From contig JAMLJH010000001.1 in the NCBI GenBank assembly GCA_023953615.1, positions 971,360-1,035,359 of the forward strand: a DNA stretch of 64,000 bases, read 5' to 3'. Made by a program: the position numbers and the translations under genes. Shown in pieces: positions 55,779 to 64,000 of this stretch (its first letter is position 1; the number at the start of each line of letters is the position of its first letter). Source of the stretch: Verrucomicrobiia bacterium (GTDB lineage Bacteria; Verrucomicrobiota; Verrucomicrobiia; Limisphaerales; JADLHS01). The notes under the pieces were generated by a model. That model worked only from the letters and a program-made list of their open reading frames with translations. It ran no database searches and was not told where the DNA came from.

Positions 55779-57068
55779 ATGAACCGTTACCTATCAACCC
55801 TGGTGGTCGTGCTGATGCTTGGCTTGACGTTCAAGCCGCAGGCGGCTCAGGTCGGTTTGATGAAAATCGAGGGGGCGATTGGTCCCGCCACGGCGGAGTA
55901 CGTGGGACGCGCGGTGCAGGTGGCGGGCGCCCGAGGAGACGAGTGTTTGATCATTCAACTGGACACTCCCGGCGGCCTGCTGGATTCCACCAAAGTCATC
56001 GTCCAAAAATTCCTTGCCGCGCCAGTGCCCATTGTTGTTTTCGTGTCGCCTTCCGGCGCCCATGCCGGCAGCGCCGGTTGTTTCATCACCATTGCGGCCG
56101 ATATCGCGGCGATGGCGCCGACCACGAGCATTGGCGCGGCGCATCCCGTTTCCATTGGCGGCAATCCCACCGGCGGTGAAGAGAAAACCGACGACGTCAT
56201 GAAACAGAAGCTGGAAAATTTTACAACCAGCTACATCGAAACCATCGCCACCAAACGCAAGCGTAACGTCGAATGGGCGAAGTCGTCCGTCAAAGAGAGC
56301 GCGGCCATCACTTCGGAACAGGCGTTGGAAATGAATGTGATTGATATCGTGGCCAAGGATTTGCCGGATTTGCTCAAACAACTGGACGGACGCGAAGCGC
56401 ACGGCCGCACGCTGCACACGCTGGACGCGGTGATTGAACCGATTCCGATGGTGGCGCGGGAAAGGGTGTTTCAACTGCTGTGGCGTCCGGAGGTGATGTT
56501 CCTGCTGATGCTGATGGCGATCTACGGCATCATTGGCGAGTTGAGCAATCCGGGCGCGATCCTGCCAGGAGTCGTGGGCGGCATCGCTTTGATCCTGGCC
56601 TTGTATATGGCTTCGATTTTGCCGGTCAATATTGCCGGGCTGGCGTTAATCGGGCTTGCCTTGTTGTTGTTTATTGCCGACGTTTTTGCCGCCACGCACG
56701 GCGTGCTGACCGCGGGCGGCATCGCCGCGTTTCTATTGGGCGCCTTGATGTTGTTCGATAAAGCGGAGCCGGGTTTCCGCCTGTCCCTGGCTTATATTGT
56801 GCCGGGCGTGGTGGTGACCGCGTTGTTTTTCATTTTCGTGGCGGGCGCCGGTTTGAAGGCGCAATTGCTGCCCGTGCGAGTCGGGCGCGAAACGCTGCTC
56901 GGCCAGGTGGTCAAGGCCTTGACGCCAATTGATGCGGGGAGCGGCAAAGTTTTTATCGAAGGCGAGTATTGGAATGCGGTATCGGCAGCGCCAGTGGCCG
57001 CCGGCCAACTCGTGGAAGTCATCGCCGTGAACGGATTGACCCTGACAGTAAAACCAAAAACCAGTTAA
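55779..57068 (+). CDS. NfeD-family membrane serine protease (long form)
   Basis: This 429-residue protein has an N-terminal signal, then a ClpP-like protease domain with [20 protein letters not shown] (catalytic Ser in SAG) and the Lys region [14 protein letters not shown] membrane block follows ([40 protein letters not shown]), then a C-terminal OB-fold ([20 protein letters not shown]). Long NfeD proteins cleave the partner stomatin. The SPFH gene starts 5 bp downstream, as is usual. Confidence 0.93.
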   Translation: MNRYLSTLVVVLMLGLTFKPQAAQVGLMKIEGAIGPATAEYVGRAVQVAGARGDECLIIQLDTPGGLLDSTKVIVQKFLAAPVPIVVFVSPSGAHAGSAGCFITIAADIAAMAPTTSIGAAHPVSIGGNPTGGEEKTDDVMKQKLENFTTSYIETIATKRKRNVEWAKSSVKESAAITSEQALEMNVIDIVAKDLPDLLKQLDGREAHGRTLHTLDAVIEPIPMVARERVFQLLWRPEVMFLLMLMAIYGIIGELSNPGAILPGVVGGIALILALYMASILPVNIAGLALIGLALLLFIADVFAATHGVLTAGGIAAFLLGALMLFDKAEPGFRLSLAYIVPGVVVTALFFIFVAGAGLKAQLLPVRVGRETLLGQVVKALTPIDAGSGKVFIEGEYWNAVSAAPVAAGQLVEVIAVNGLTLTVKPKTS

Positions 57069-57073
57069 AACCT

Positions 57074-57844
57074 ATGCCTGAACCTATCGCTTTTCTCGTT
57101 AAACTCGCCCCGTGGGTGGTGGCCGTTTTCATCCTCGGCTCGATTGCGTTGCCGAACATGATGCGCATTTTGCGCGAGTACGAACGCGGCGTCATCTTCC
57201 GCCTCGGCAAACTGCTGGGCGAAAAAGGTCCCGGCCTCATCTTCCTGATTCCGTTCGTGGATCGCATGGTGAAGATGGATCTGCGCGTGGTGACCATTGA
57301 CGTCGCCAAACAGGAAGTCATGACTCGCGACAACGTGCCGGTCTCGGTGGACGCCGTGGTTTATTTCCGCGTGATTGATTCGACTTCGGCAGTGGTCAAG
57401 GTGGAGAACTTTTTGAAAGCCACCTCGCTGATTGCGCAAACAACGCTGCGCAGTGTGCTGGGCCAGGCGGAACTGGACGAGTTGCTCGCGCACCGCGACA
57501 AAATCAACCAGACGTTGCAGGAGATCATTGATCGGCAGACGGATCCCTGGGGCATCAAGGTCACGGCGGTGGAAGTGAAGGACGTGGCGTTGCCCGACGG
57601 CATGAAGCGCGCCATGGCCAAGCAGGCCGAGGCCGAGCGGGAACGACGCGCCAAAATCGTCAATGCCGAAGGCGAATTCCAAGCTGCCGAGAAAATGGTG
57701 CAGGCCGGACAAATGATCAGTCAGGAGCCGATCGCATTGCAATTGCGCTTCCTGCAAACCATGCGCGAAATCTCCAGCGAACATAACACGACCACTTTCC
57801 TGCCGGTACCGATTGACCTGTTCAGTCCGTACCTTAAGAAGTAG
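57074..57844 (+). CDS. SPFH/stomatin-like (slipin) membrane protein
   Basis: The ATG at 57074 gives 256 residues. A membrane hairpin ([20 protein letters not shown]) precedes the SPFH domain: [60 protein letters not shown], and a coiled C terminus ([20 protein letters not shown]). It forms membrane microdomain oligomers and pairs with the NfeD-type protease encoded 5 bp upstream. It is the stomatin type, distinct from YqfA/flotillin. Confidence 0.93.
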   Translation: MPEPIAFLVKLAPWVVAVFILGSIALPNMMRILREYERGVIFRLGKLLGEKGPGLIFLIPFVDRMVKMDLRVVTIDVAKQEVMTRDNVPVSVDAVVYFRVIDSTSAVVKVENFLKATSLIAQTTLRSVLGQAELDELLAHRDKINQTLQEIIDRQTDPWGIKVTAVEVKDVALPDGMKRAMAKQAEAERERRAKIVNAEGEFQAAEKMVQAGQMISQEPIALQLRFLQTMREISSEHNTTTFLPVPIDLFSPYLKK

Positions 57845-57969
57845 GTCGGGCGGCGGGACCACCAACGGACCCGAGTGCCGGATGAGTCATTGATCCCGAC
57901 ACTCGAAGCCATGAAATCGTGAACGCGTAAATCGCGGCGACGCGACAAGGCGCATCAATCTTTAATCGA

Positions 57970-58899
57970 ATGCGAGTAGCGGTTACAGGCGCATTTGGAT
58001 ACTCGGGACGCTATATCGCGCAGCGTTTGCTGACCGCGGGTCACGAGGTGTTGACCCTCACAAATTCGATGCACCGGGAAAATCCGTTTGGGCGTCGGGT
58101 CCAAGTCGCGCCGTTTCACTTCGATCAACCCGAATTGCTGCGGCAATCGTTGGCGGGCATTGACGCGTTGATCAACACCTATTGGGTGCGGTTCGATCAC
58201 AAACTCTTCACGCACGCACAGGCCGTGGCGAACACGCGCGTCATGTTTGCGGCCGCACAACAGGCGGGCGTGCGGCGGATCGTGCATATCAGCATTACCA
58301 ATCCCGACCTACATTCCCCTCTGCCCTACTTTCGCGGTAAAGCGGAACTGGAGGAAAATCTCAAGACCTTGGGCGTTTCGTACTGCATCCTGCGACCCAC
58401 GGTCTTGTTTGGAAAGGAAGACATCTTGATCAATAACATCGCCTGGGCGCTGCGGCATCTGCCGGTGTTTGGAGTCTATGGGAAAGGGGATTACCGGTTG
58501 CAGCCCATCTACGTTGATGATCTCGCGGCCGCCGCAGTGGAGCAGGCCGCCGGTTCGGGAAATCAAATCATCCAGGCCATTGGACCGGAAACATTCACCT
58601 ACCGGGAGTTGGTGAAAATGATCGCGCGCCGACTAAATCTGCGGCGTCTGATCGTTGGCGTTCCGCCAGCGCTGGGCTACTGGAGCTGCCGGGTCCTGGG
58701 TTGGCTGGTTCGTGATGTAATCGCCACGCGCGAAGAAGTCCGGGGCTTGATGGAAAATCGTCTGGTGGTGGACGCACCACCGCTTGGCCAGACCAAGCTG
58801 ACCGAGTGGGTGGAACAACATAAAGCCACGTTGGGTCGCCATTACACCAGTGAAATGGCCCGACGACGAAATCGCGTTTCCAGTTATCAGGCGAACTGA
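57970..58899 (+). CDS. NAD(P)-binding epimerase/reductase (SDR-like, NmrA/NDUFA9 type)
   Basis: This 309-residue protein starts with the Rossmann motif RVAVTGAFGYSGRYIAQRLL (TGAxGxxG). QQAGVRRIVHISITNPDLHS and the NDUFA9-like ENLKTLGVSYCILRPTVLFG follow, with IYVDDLAAAAVEQAAGSGNQ near the end. There is no classical YxxxK pair in the position expected for extended SDRs. It may act in electron transport assembly or cofactor-bound chemistry; the substrate is unknown. Confidence 0.85.
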   Translation: MRVAVTGAFGYSGRYIAQRLLTAGHEVLTLTNSMHRENPFGRRVQVAPFHFDQPELLRQSLAGIDALINTYWVRFDHKLFTHAQAVANTRVMFAAAQQAGVRRIVHISITNPDLHSPLPYFRGKAELEENLKTLGVSYCILRPTVLFGKEDILINNIAWALRHLPVFGVYGKGDYRLQPIYVDDLAAAAVEQAAGSGNQIIQAIGPETFTYRELVKMIARRLNLRRLIVGVPPALGYWSCRVLGWLVRDVIATREEVRGLMENRLVVDAPPLGQTKLTEWVEQHKATLGRHYTSEMARRRNRVSSYQAN

Positions 58900-59066
58900 G
58901 TTTCCATTCGCGCGAGGAACTTCTTTTTCCGACCGCAACCATCGGAGCGCCAAACGGAATGTGCGAACCCAAAGCGAACTTGAGTCGCGTGAGAGACGGC
59001 GTTATGAAGGAATTACTGGGATCGGTTACGAGTTTGCTTTTTGAAGAATACGACTGAAGTCATCGC

Positions 59067-59630
59067 ATGAACGTCGAACATCAGCATTTGCCGGAACGCC
59101 CAACGCCGCCGCGCCGCCGGCTTAAATTGGTCGGACTGGCGCTGGTATTGGTGGTGAGCGGCGCGGTGGCCTATTGGAAATTTTTACGACCGCATGTGCC
59201 GCGCGAGTTGATGCGTGAAATCCAGGCGGGAGTGGCGGCGCGCGACCTCAAAGATCCGGATCAACGCTTTGCCAAATATCTGGAAGGCCGCTACGGTCCG
59301 ATGACCGACGCTGAAAATCGTGAACGCGCGTTTCTCGATTTTTTCAATCCCGAACACATCCGCGCCTTGCAACTCCTGGTGGCACATTCCCCCGTGGAAC
59401 AACGCGCGGACAGCATTGCGGCCACGGCGCGTTGGGTGGCGCAATATCGTGAAAACCTCACCCCGGAAGCACGGCGTTCGTTGCAGGCCAAACTCGACAC
59501 CGATGCGGGTGAAGCAATGTTGCGCCGGGCCACCGCGCAATATAACGACCAGGATGTTTACTATCGCGGCCAGACCGCCCCGGTGATTTCCGAACTGCTC
59601 AAAACCATTCATGCGCTCCGCCAACCTTAA
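59067..59630 (+). CDS. Membrane-anchored hypothetical protein, 187 aa
   Basis: I do not recognise a family. One N-terminal membrane helix ([20 protein letters not shown]) is preceded by a Pro/Arg-rich stretch; the rest is helical and probably periplasmic ([60 protein letters not shown]). Its end overlaps the start of the prepilin gene by 20 bp. Translation of the two is therefore likely coupled, which hints at a link with pilus- or secretion-like assembly. Confidence 0.65.
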   Translation: MNVEHQHLPERPTPPRRRLKLVGLALVLVVSGAVAYWKFLRPHVPRELMREIQAGVAARDLKDPDQRFAKYLEGRYGPMTDAENRERAFLDFFNPEHIRALQLLVAHSPVEQRADSIAATARWVAQYRENLTPEARRSLQAKLDTDAGEAMLRRATAQYNDQDVYYRGQTAPVISELLKTIHALRQP

Positions 59631-60204
59631 ACTTTTTTCCGCGCGTCTGACGGGGCTGCATCGTCGGGCGTTTACTTTAATCGAACTATTGGTGGTGATG
59701 GCGATCATCGGAATTTTGGCGGCCATGCTGTTGCCGTCGTTGTCCGGGGCCAAGCGGAGCGCTCATGCCATCGCCTGCATCAGCAACCTGCGTCAAGTGG
59801 GACTGGCGCTGACGGCTTACGTGGCGGACAACGGAGATCGCCTGCCCATTTGCGCCGGTTATCTGCCCAGTCAACAAAGCCAGTTGCCGCCCATCACCAC
59901 CACACTGTTCCCCAGGCAACCCACCAATCAGGTCTTTCGCTGTCCAGCGGAACACGCCATTTTTGATGCGGAGCGGACCAGTTATGCGTGGAACTTCTGG
60001 TTGAACGACGCGCCCTACTCGGCGCCGGAATGGGCCACCATTTACACGAATGAAGCGAGCGTAATTGTGCGTATTCTTTTTGGTAGTCGGGAGAACACCC
60101 CAATTTTAGGCGACGCCAATCCGTTTCACAGCCGCGGCAGCACCCTCAACGGCAAGAACGTACTCTATTTTGATGGCCGGGTTGAAAAGGGAAGAAATAT
60201 GTAG
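59611..60204 (+). CDS. Prepilin-type N-terminal cleavage/methylation protein
   Basis: This 197-residue protein has the leader and processing site [20 protein letters not shown] (Ala before Phe at the cleavage position instead of Gly), a hydrophobic helix and the pseudopilin-like [20 protein letters not shown]. The end has an H-X-DG-type motif in [18 protein letters not shown], typical of the planctomycete/verrucomicrobial prepilin family. It is shorter than the copy at 36120. It overlaps the upstream hypothetical gene. Confidence 0.9.
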   Translation: MRSANLKLFSARLTGLHRRAFTLIELLVVMAIIGILAAMLLPSLSGAKRSAHAIACISNLRQVGLALTAYVADNGDRLPICAGYLPSQQSQLPPITTTLFPRQPTNQVFRCPAEHAIFDAERTSYAWNFWLNDAPYSAPEWATIYTNEASVIVRILFGSRENTPILGDANPFHSRGSTLNGKNVLYFDGRVEKGRNM

Positions 60205-60253
60205 GCGCACAACTGACCGGTCGCGGTGTCTGGTGGTGGAAAATTTGTGCGGA

Positions 60254-61204
60254 TCAGCGCTTCCGAGTGGCTGACGTTTGCTTCGCACCGGTCAGTAACC
60301 GATCAATTTCCTTACGGGTTGGCGCGGACGTTTGTGCGCCCAGTCGAGTCACACTGATGGCGGCTGCGGCGGCACCGAACCGCGCGGCGTCCAACAGCGA
60401 TTTGCCCTCGGCCAAGCCCACCGCCAAGGCGCCATTAAACACATCGCCAGCGGCCGTGCTGTCCACCGGCTTTACCTTGAACGCGGGAATAAAACCCGCG
60501 CCATCAGCACCATCCACCAACGCGCCGCGAGCGCCCAAGGTTACAATGACATTACGAACGCCGCGTTGGCGCAACGCTGCCGCCGCCCGACGGGCCGACT
60601 TCTCGTCTTTGACCGTGATCCCGGTGAGTAATTCCGCTTCGCTCTCATTGGGCGTTAAGAGATATAGCTGGCGGAGCAGTTTGTTGGGCAAGGCCTGCGC
60701 CGGGGCCGGATTCAAAATGACCCGCATCCTTGACGCGACGGCGCGTTCCGCGGCGGCTTGCACGGTTCGCAGCGGCGTTTCGAGTTGGAGCACCAGAATG
60801 CCGTCGGTCGTAAAGGCGCTTTTGGCCTTGAGAACGTCGGCAGGGGTTAACTGGCCGTTCGCTCCGGAGGCGACCGCAATGCTGTTCTCCCCTTTTGCAT
60901 CCACAAAGATCAACGCCACGCCCGAGGGACTTTTGCTGTCGCGCACGATAAAGTCGGTGCGAATCCGATCCGCCACAAATCCGGCCACCGCTTTGTCGCC
61001 GAACATGTCGCGACCAACGCGCGCAATGAAGGTCACTTCGCCGCCGGCCCGCGCCGCGCCAACGGCTTGGTTGGCGCCTTTGCCCCCGGCGGCGGTGGTG
61101 AATTCGCCGCCGATGATGGTTTCTCCCGGTTTCGGAATCCGATCCAGTTTGATGATCATGTCGGTGTTGGAACTGCCGACCACGAGCACAGAATGTTTGG
61201 CCAT
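60254..61204 (-). CDS. rbsK: Ribokinase (PfkB family)
   Basis: The 316-residue protein begins SVLVVGSSNTDMIIKLDRIP and has the PfkB motifs GEFTTAAGGKGANQAVGAAR (motif 1) and VDSTAAGDVFNGALAVGLAE (motif 2, catalytic Asp). NPAPAQALPNKLL lies in between. It phosphorylates ribose, or a similar sugar. It lies 47 bp downstream of a sugar permease gene on the same strand, so the two probably form a sugar uptake operon. Confidence 0.92.
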   Translation of the reverse strand: MAKHSVLVVGSSNTDMIIKLDRIPKPGETIIGGEFTTAAGGKGANQAVGAARAGGEVTFIARVGRDMFGDKAVAGFVADRIRTDFIVRDSKSPSGVALIFVDAKGENSIAVASGANGQLTPADVLKAKSAFTTDGILVLQLETPLRTVQAAAERAVASRMRVILNPAPAQALPNKLLRQLYLLTPNESEAELLTGITVKDEKSARRAAAALRQRGVRNVIVTLGARGALVDGADGAGFIPAFKVKPVDSTAAGDVFNGALAVGLAEGKSLLDAARFGAAAAAISVTRLGAQTSAPTRKEIDRLLTGAKQTSATRKR

Positions 61205-61251
61205 AATTTGAAATGATTTATCGCTTCACGGATTTCGGCGCATTGCGCCAC

Positions 61252-62265
61252 TCATAATTTGGAGGCGATTAAAATAGACAATCCCAGCAAATAGAAAATG
61301 AACATCGCCACCAGGAATTTGTTCGTGCCAGTCGGCGCGCCTTTGAATTCTTTCCAAATGAACACACCCCAAAATGCGCCGATCATGGTCGCTCCCTGGC
61401 CCAAACCGTAAGAGAGCGCCGCACCCGCTTTGGTGCTGGCAATGATGCTGAAGGACATGCCCAAGTTCCAGATCATTCCCCCGAGAATGCCAACCAGATG
61501 CAATCGCGCGCTGCCTTTGAAGTAGTCGCCGAAGCGCACGGGCGGGCCAGTAAACGGTTTGACCATCATGATGCTGTTCCAGATGAAATTGGACAGCAAC
61601 AATCCCAAACTGAAGAGCACCACCGCCGTATATGGACTCAACTTCCCGGCTTCGAGCACCGCCACGTCACCGTCCGTTTCAATTTTGCCCATCGCCTGCG
61701 CGACATACTTGTAAAAGAAGCCCATGAGCAAACCGGCGGCGATGGAAATCACGATGCCTTTCACCGGCGTTTTCTTGGCCCCGCTGGAGAGGCGTTTGTA
61801 AGCGAGGGCGTCCAGGACGATGGCCACCGCAATAGCGGCCACGCCGAGAGCAAGCATGGGAGCATTGCCATCCCCGGTGGACCAGTAAGTGGTGATCACG
61901 CCAAGCACCAACGCCAACCCAACGCCGATCGGGAAGGCGACCGCCATGCCGGCAATATCAATCGCCGCCACGAGCAGAATGTTCGAGAGATTGAAAATTA
62001 CGCCACCGATGAAAGCGGAGGTCAGCCAGCGCGAATCGGCCTGCTTGAGATCGGCCAAGAACCCGCGTCCGCCATCGCCTGTGCTGCCCATGGTGAAGGC
62101 GAGCAGCAGCGCCAACACCAACACGCCGATGGCGTAATCCCAGTAAAAAAGTTGGAAGCGCCATTCCTTACTGGCCAGCTTTTGGGTGTTGGCCCAGGAG
62201 CCCCAGCATAACATCGTGATGATGCACATCACCACGGCGACCGCGTATGATTCGATGATGATCAT
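61252..62265 (-). CDS. GRP-family sugar (ureide-permease-like) transporter
   Basis: This 337-residue protein has about ten hydrophobic helices, starting IIIESYAVAVVMCIITMLCW and WGSWANTQKLASKEWRFQLF (GSW motif). It then has IGGVIFNLSNILLVAAIDIA and IASTKAGAALSYGLGQGATM. This is the DMT-type GRP/ureide permease fold. Next to ribokinase it probably imports ribose or a nucleoside sugar. The substrate is inferred from context. Confidence 0.82.
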   Translation of the reverse strand: MIIIESYAVAVVMCIITMLCWGSWANTQKLASKEWRFQLFYWDYAIGVLVLALLLAFTMGSTGDGGRGFLADLKQADSRWLTSAFIGGVIFNLSNILLVAAIDIAGMAVAFPIGVGLALVLGVITTYWSTGDGNAPMLALGVAAIAVAIVLDALAYKRLSSGAKKTPVKGIVISIAAGLLMGFFYKYVAQAMGKIETDGDVAVLEAGKLSPYTAVVLFSLGLLLSNFIWNSIMMVKPFTGPPVRFGDYFKGSARLHLVGILGGMIWNLGMSFSIIASTKAGAALSYGLGQGATMIGAFWGVFIWKEFKGAPTGTNKFLVAMFIFYLLGLSILIASKL

Positions 62266-62901
62266 AATGTGTTTTGAGTTCTAATTGGTTGCTGACAACT
62301 GTCAATTCCCTTTCGGTTTTTGAGGCTACTTTTACAACAACAATATACAATCCGTCGGTTTGACCACGGCGAAACGGATGCAAACACCTGCTCCCTGCCG
62401 CCATCAGTCGGTCCGGATATAATTAACTGACCATCTTTTAACACTCTCAATCGTTTGTGCAAGTACAAGTAAAAAGGACCATGGGAAAGACTGGAGACAT
62501 CGTGACCCCGGTGGTTAAGCTCAAGATGTCGAGCCGCGCCGCAAACTGGGCCGTTGGTGGGGACGTTGGCGCTGATATTCCCGTTCCCGTCTGCAAATTT
62601 TGCTCCCGCTTTGGCGTGTGCGGAAATGATCCGCACCTTCATTGTTTCGATGCAAACTTACGATCGAGCTTCACAATAGGGCGTGCAATAATCGTAAATT
62701 TAACCGAAACTGAGACGATGCAACGCGCGTATCAATCATTGCCGCCGCCGGCGCCAAAAGGATCTCACTCGCCGGCAGCACCCGTAGCGTCATGGTTGTT
62801 CGTCAGTGCTACCCATTCGACTACGTTCACCAACCGCCACCCGAGACCTCCACGATTAACGTCATGATGCCGGCGGCAATCCCTTGCAGAATTACGCGAC
62901 G
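62266..62901. other. Long intergenic region without a convincing gene
   Basis: About 636 bp separate the sugar permease start from the Crp-type regulator. Long frames exist on both strands but have poor codon pattern and no domains. The region is AT-richer near 62270-62460, where divergent promoters are likely. I find no riboswitch-like structure or terminator with confidence. Confidence 0.4.
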
Positions 62902-63618
62902 ATGACGGCTTTGAGCGAACTTAAAACCATGGCGCTGGTGAATGTGCTGCGCGGTTGTCAGCTCTTCGCCGGATTGCCCCTGGCGGATCTGCAAAATGTG
63001 GCGGCCATCTCGACGATCAAGGCGTTGCGCAAAGGCGAGTATTTATTTCGCGAGACTACGCCCACGCACGGATTTTACGTGGTGCAAACCGGCGCGATCA
63101 ACGTGCATCGCGTCAGTGCGACCGGCAAGGAACAGATCATTCGCGTCTTTCGTCCCGGCGAATCGTTTGCGGAAGTGTCGCTCGCTTCCGAGCATGGTTA
63201 TCCCGCCGACGCCCGGGCGTTGGCGGATTCGCAAGTGGTGTTGGTGCAAAAAAGCGGCATCATCGCGCTGCTGAAACAACAGCCGACGCTCGCGTTGCGC
63301 ATGTTGAGCGCCATGAGCAGCCATTTGCGCGTGTTGGTGGGACAGTTGGAGGACCTGACGATGAAGGACGTCGAAACCCGCCTGGCCAACTGGCTCGTGA
63401 AACGGTGTCCGGATCGCGAAGGTCAGCAGCCGGTGTCAATCAAACTGCCCATGGCGAAGCGCGTGTTGGCCGCGGAGCTGGGCACGGTCAGTGAAACCCT
63501 TTCGCGCACTTTGGCGAAATTTCGGGAACTGCGATTGGTGACGGTAAAAGGCGCCACGATTACGGTTCTGTCGCCCGCCCAATTGTACGCGCTGCTGCGG
63601 CGCAACCTCGGCGAATGA
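62902..63618 (+). CDS. Crp/Fnr-family transcriptional regulator
   Basis: The ATG at 62902 gives 238 residues; a TTG at 62884 is an alternative. The cyclic-nucleotide-binding-like domain reads FAGLPLADLQNVAAISTIKA, LRKGEYLFRETTPTHGFYVV and IIRVFRPGESFAEVSLASEH. The C-terminal winged helix carries AKRVLAAELGTVSETLSRTL. No Fe-S Cys cluster is visible, so it is not an FNR-type oxygen sensor; a NO or nucleotide ligand is possible. The molybdopterin genes just downstream suggest control of anaerobic or nitrate respiration, by inference. Confidence 0.9.
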   Translation: MTALSELKTMALVNVLRGCQLFAGLPLADLQNVAAISTIKALRKGEYLFRETTPTHGFYVVQTGAINVHRVSATGKEQIIRVFRPGESFAEVSLASEHGYPADARALADSQVVLVQKSGIIALLKQQPTLALRMLSAMSSHLRVLVGQLEDLTMKDVETRLANWLVKRCPDREGQQPVSIKLPMAKRVLAAELGTVSETLSRTLAKFRELRLVTVKGATITVLSPAQLYALLRRNLGE

Positions 63619-63717
63619 TTCGACTCGTTTCCAACCAAATCATGAACTCGATCCCCACCAACATCACCGCCGGAAATCACTATCAACCCGTTCCGATCCG
63701 CGCGATCGACCAATGAC

Positions 63718-63954
63718 ATGCGTATTCTTTTCTTTGCTCAACTCAAGGATATCACCCGCTGCGCAGAGATGACCTTGACCGGCGCGGCGACTGACGCCGA
63801 CGGAATTTGGCGCGCGGTCCTGGCGGTGCATCCGGGATTGGAACGATTTCGCGGTTCGGTTCGCCTGGCGAAAAATTCCGAATACGCCACACCGGACACC
63901 CGGTTCACTGAAACGGACGAAGTGGCTCTGATTCCTCCCGTGTCCGGCGGTTGA
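63718..63954 (+). CDS. moaD: MoaD-like sulfur carrier, molybdopterin synthase small subunit
   Basis: This 78-residue protein begins MRILFFAQLKDITRCAEMTL and ends EVALIPPVSGG, with the C-terminal Gly-Gly that is adenylated and thiocarboxylated in MoaD. The ubiquitin-like fold is intact. It supplies sulfur to molybdopterin synthesis. It starts 99 bp after the Crp/Fnr gene, and another gene starts 10 bp downstream. Confidence 0.88.
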   Translation: MRILFFAQLKDITRCAEMTLTGAATDADGIWRAVLAVHPGLERFRGSVRLAKNSEYATPDTRFTETDEVALIPPVSGG

Positions 63955-63964
63955 AACAGCGCGC

Positions 63965-64000
63965 ATGCAAATCCAAATTCAACTCACCAATAAACCAATC
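63965..64000 (+). CDS. 5' end of a gene after moaD, possibly moaE
   Basis: The frame starts with ATG 10 bp after moaD and encodes MQIQIQLTNKPI before the window edge. The position after moaD and the opening residues fit MoaE, the large subunit of molybdopterin synthase, but 12 residues are not enough to be certain. Confidence 0.45.
   Translation, partial: MQIQIQLTNKPI

Noticed and set aside
59004..59057. 17-codon ORF (MKELLGSVTSLLFEEYD) just before the hypothetical gene
   Set aside because: Could be a leader peptide but nothing supports it beyond an ATG and a stop.
62262..62867. Overlapping long frames on both strands between the sugar permease and the Crp-type gene
   Set aside because: Poor codon pattern, no domain, and they exclude each other.

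Overview
The window looks like a chromosomal segment of a Verrucomicrobiota bacterium, probably from the Pedosphaera/Limisphaerales side. I base this on the gene mix rather than a marker gene. It has two prepilin-type N-methylation proteins, two Tat-exported Gfo/Idh/MocA oxidoreductases, a Tat-exported hydroxypyruvate-isomerase-like TIM barrel, a bacterial mS38/COX24-like mini-protein, weak Shine-Dalgarno sequences, GC-rich core genes and palindromic repeats between genes. The envelope is Gram-negative: Tol-Pal, lipoproteins, and RND/TolC efflux.

Layout. 1-4 kb: Tol-Pal operon on the minus strand (tolQ, tolR, tolA/tonB-like, tolB, pal; pal runs off the left edge). 4-21.9 kb: mostly housekeeping genes, including a hydrolase, the mS38-like protein, a TPR lipoprotein with DUF2203, a deoxyhypusine-synthase-like protein, a Tat sugar isomerase, an Nramp transporter with a universal stress protein, uppP, a LysM protein, an RMD1-like protein, a YyaL-like thioredoxin protein, the CPBP-thiL-tsaE-tsaB operon and a DedA protein. 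22-26.5 kb: gnd with a terminator, an HPr-like protein without the catalytic histidine, a phosphodiester glycosidase and an oxidoreductase.

26.5-31.9 kb is an accessory region around a tRNA-Asn gene. It holds a cytosine methyltransferase remnant, a ParD/PIN toxin-antitoxin pair, an ORF joining an integrase-like N terminus to a P-loop ATPase, and two partial RHS genes sharing a 432-bp duplicated core. The longer RHS gene ends in an unidentified domain and is followed 10 bp later by a small lipoprotein that could be its immunity protein.

32-45.7 kb returns to core genes: cdd, a purine nucleoside phosphorylase, a PAS protein, pterin dehydratase, galK, a YkgJ-like protein, fmt, adk, nnrE-nnrD, an oxidoreductase and trpE. 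It is interrupted by a prepilin gene lying between two copies of the galK 3' end. 45.8-48.3 kb is a probable type II restriction-modification module (HTH protein, methyltransferase, convergent PD-(D/E)XK endonuclease), followed by a gene remnant and a trpE fragment that differs from the intact trpE only at synonymous positions. Both accessory insertions are therefore next to partial copies of the neighbouring housekeeping gene.

48.4-55.6 kb: an ECF sigma factor, anti-sigma factor, two tiny membrane proteins and a tripartite RND efflux system on the minus strand. 55.8-64 kb: NfeD/SPFH pair, NAD-binding epimerase, a second prepilin, ribokinase with a GRP-type sugar permease, a Crp/Fnr regulator, and the start of a molybdopterin cluster (moaD, then a possible moaE cut by the right edge). 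All calls come from reading the sequence; no database search was run.
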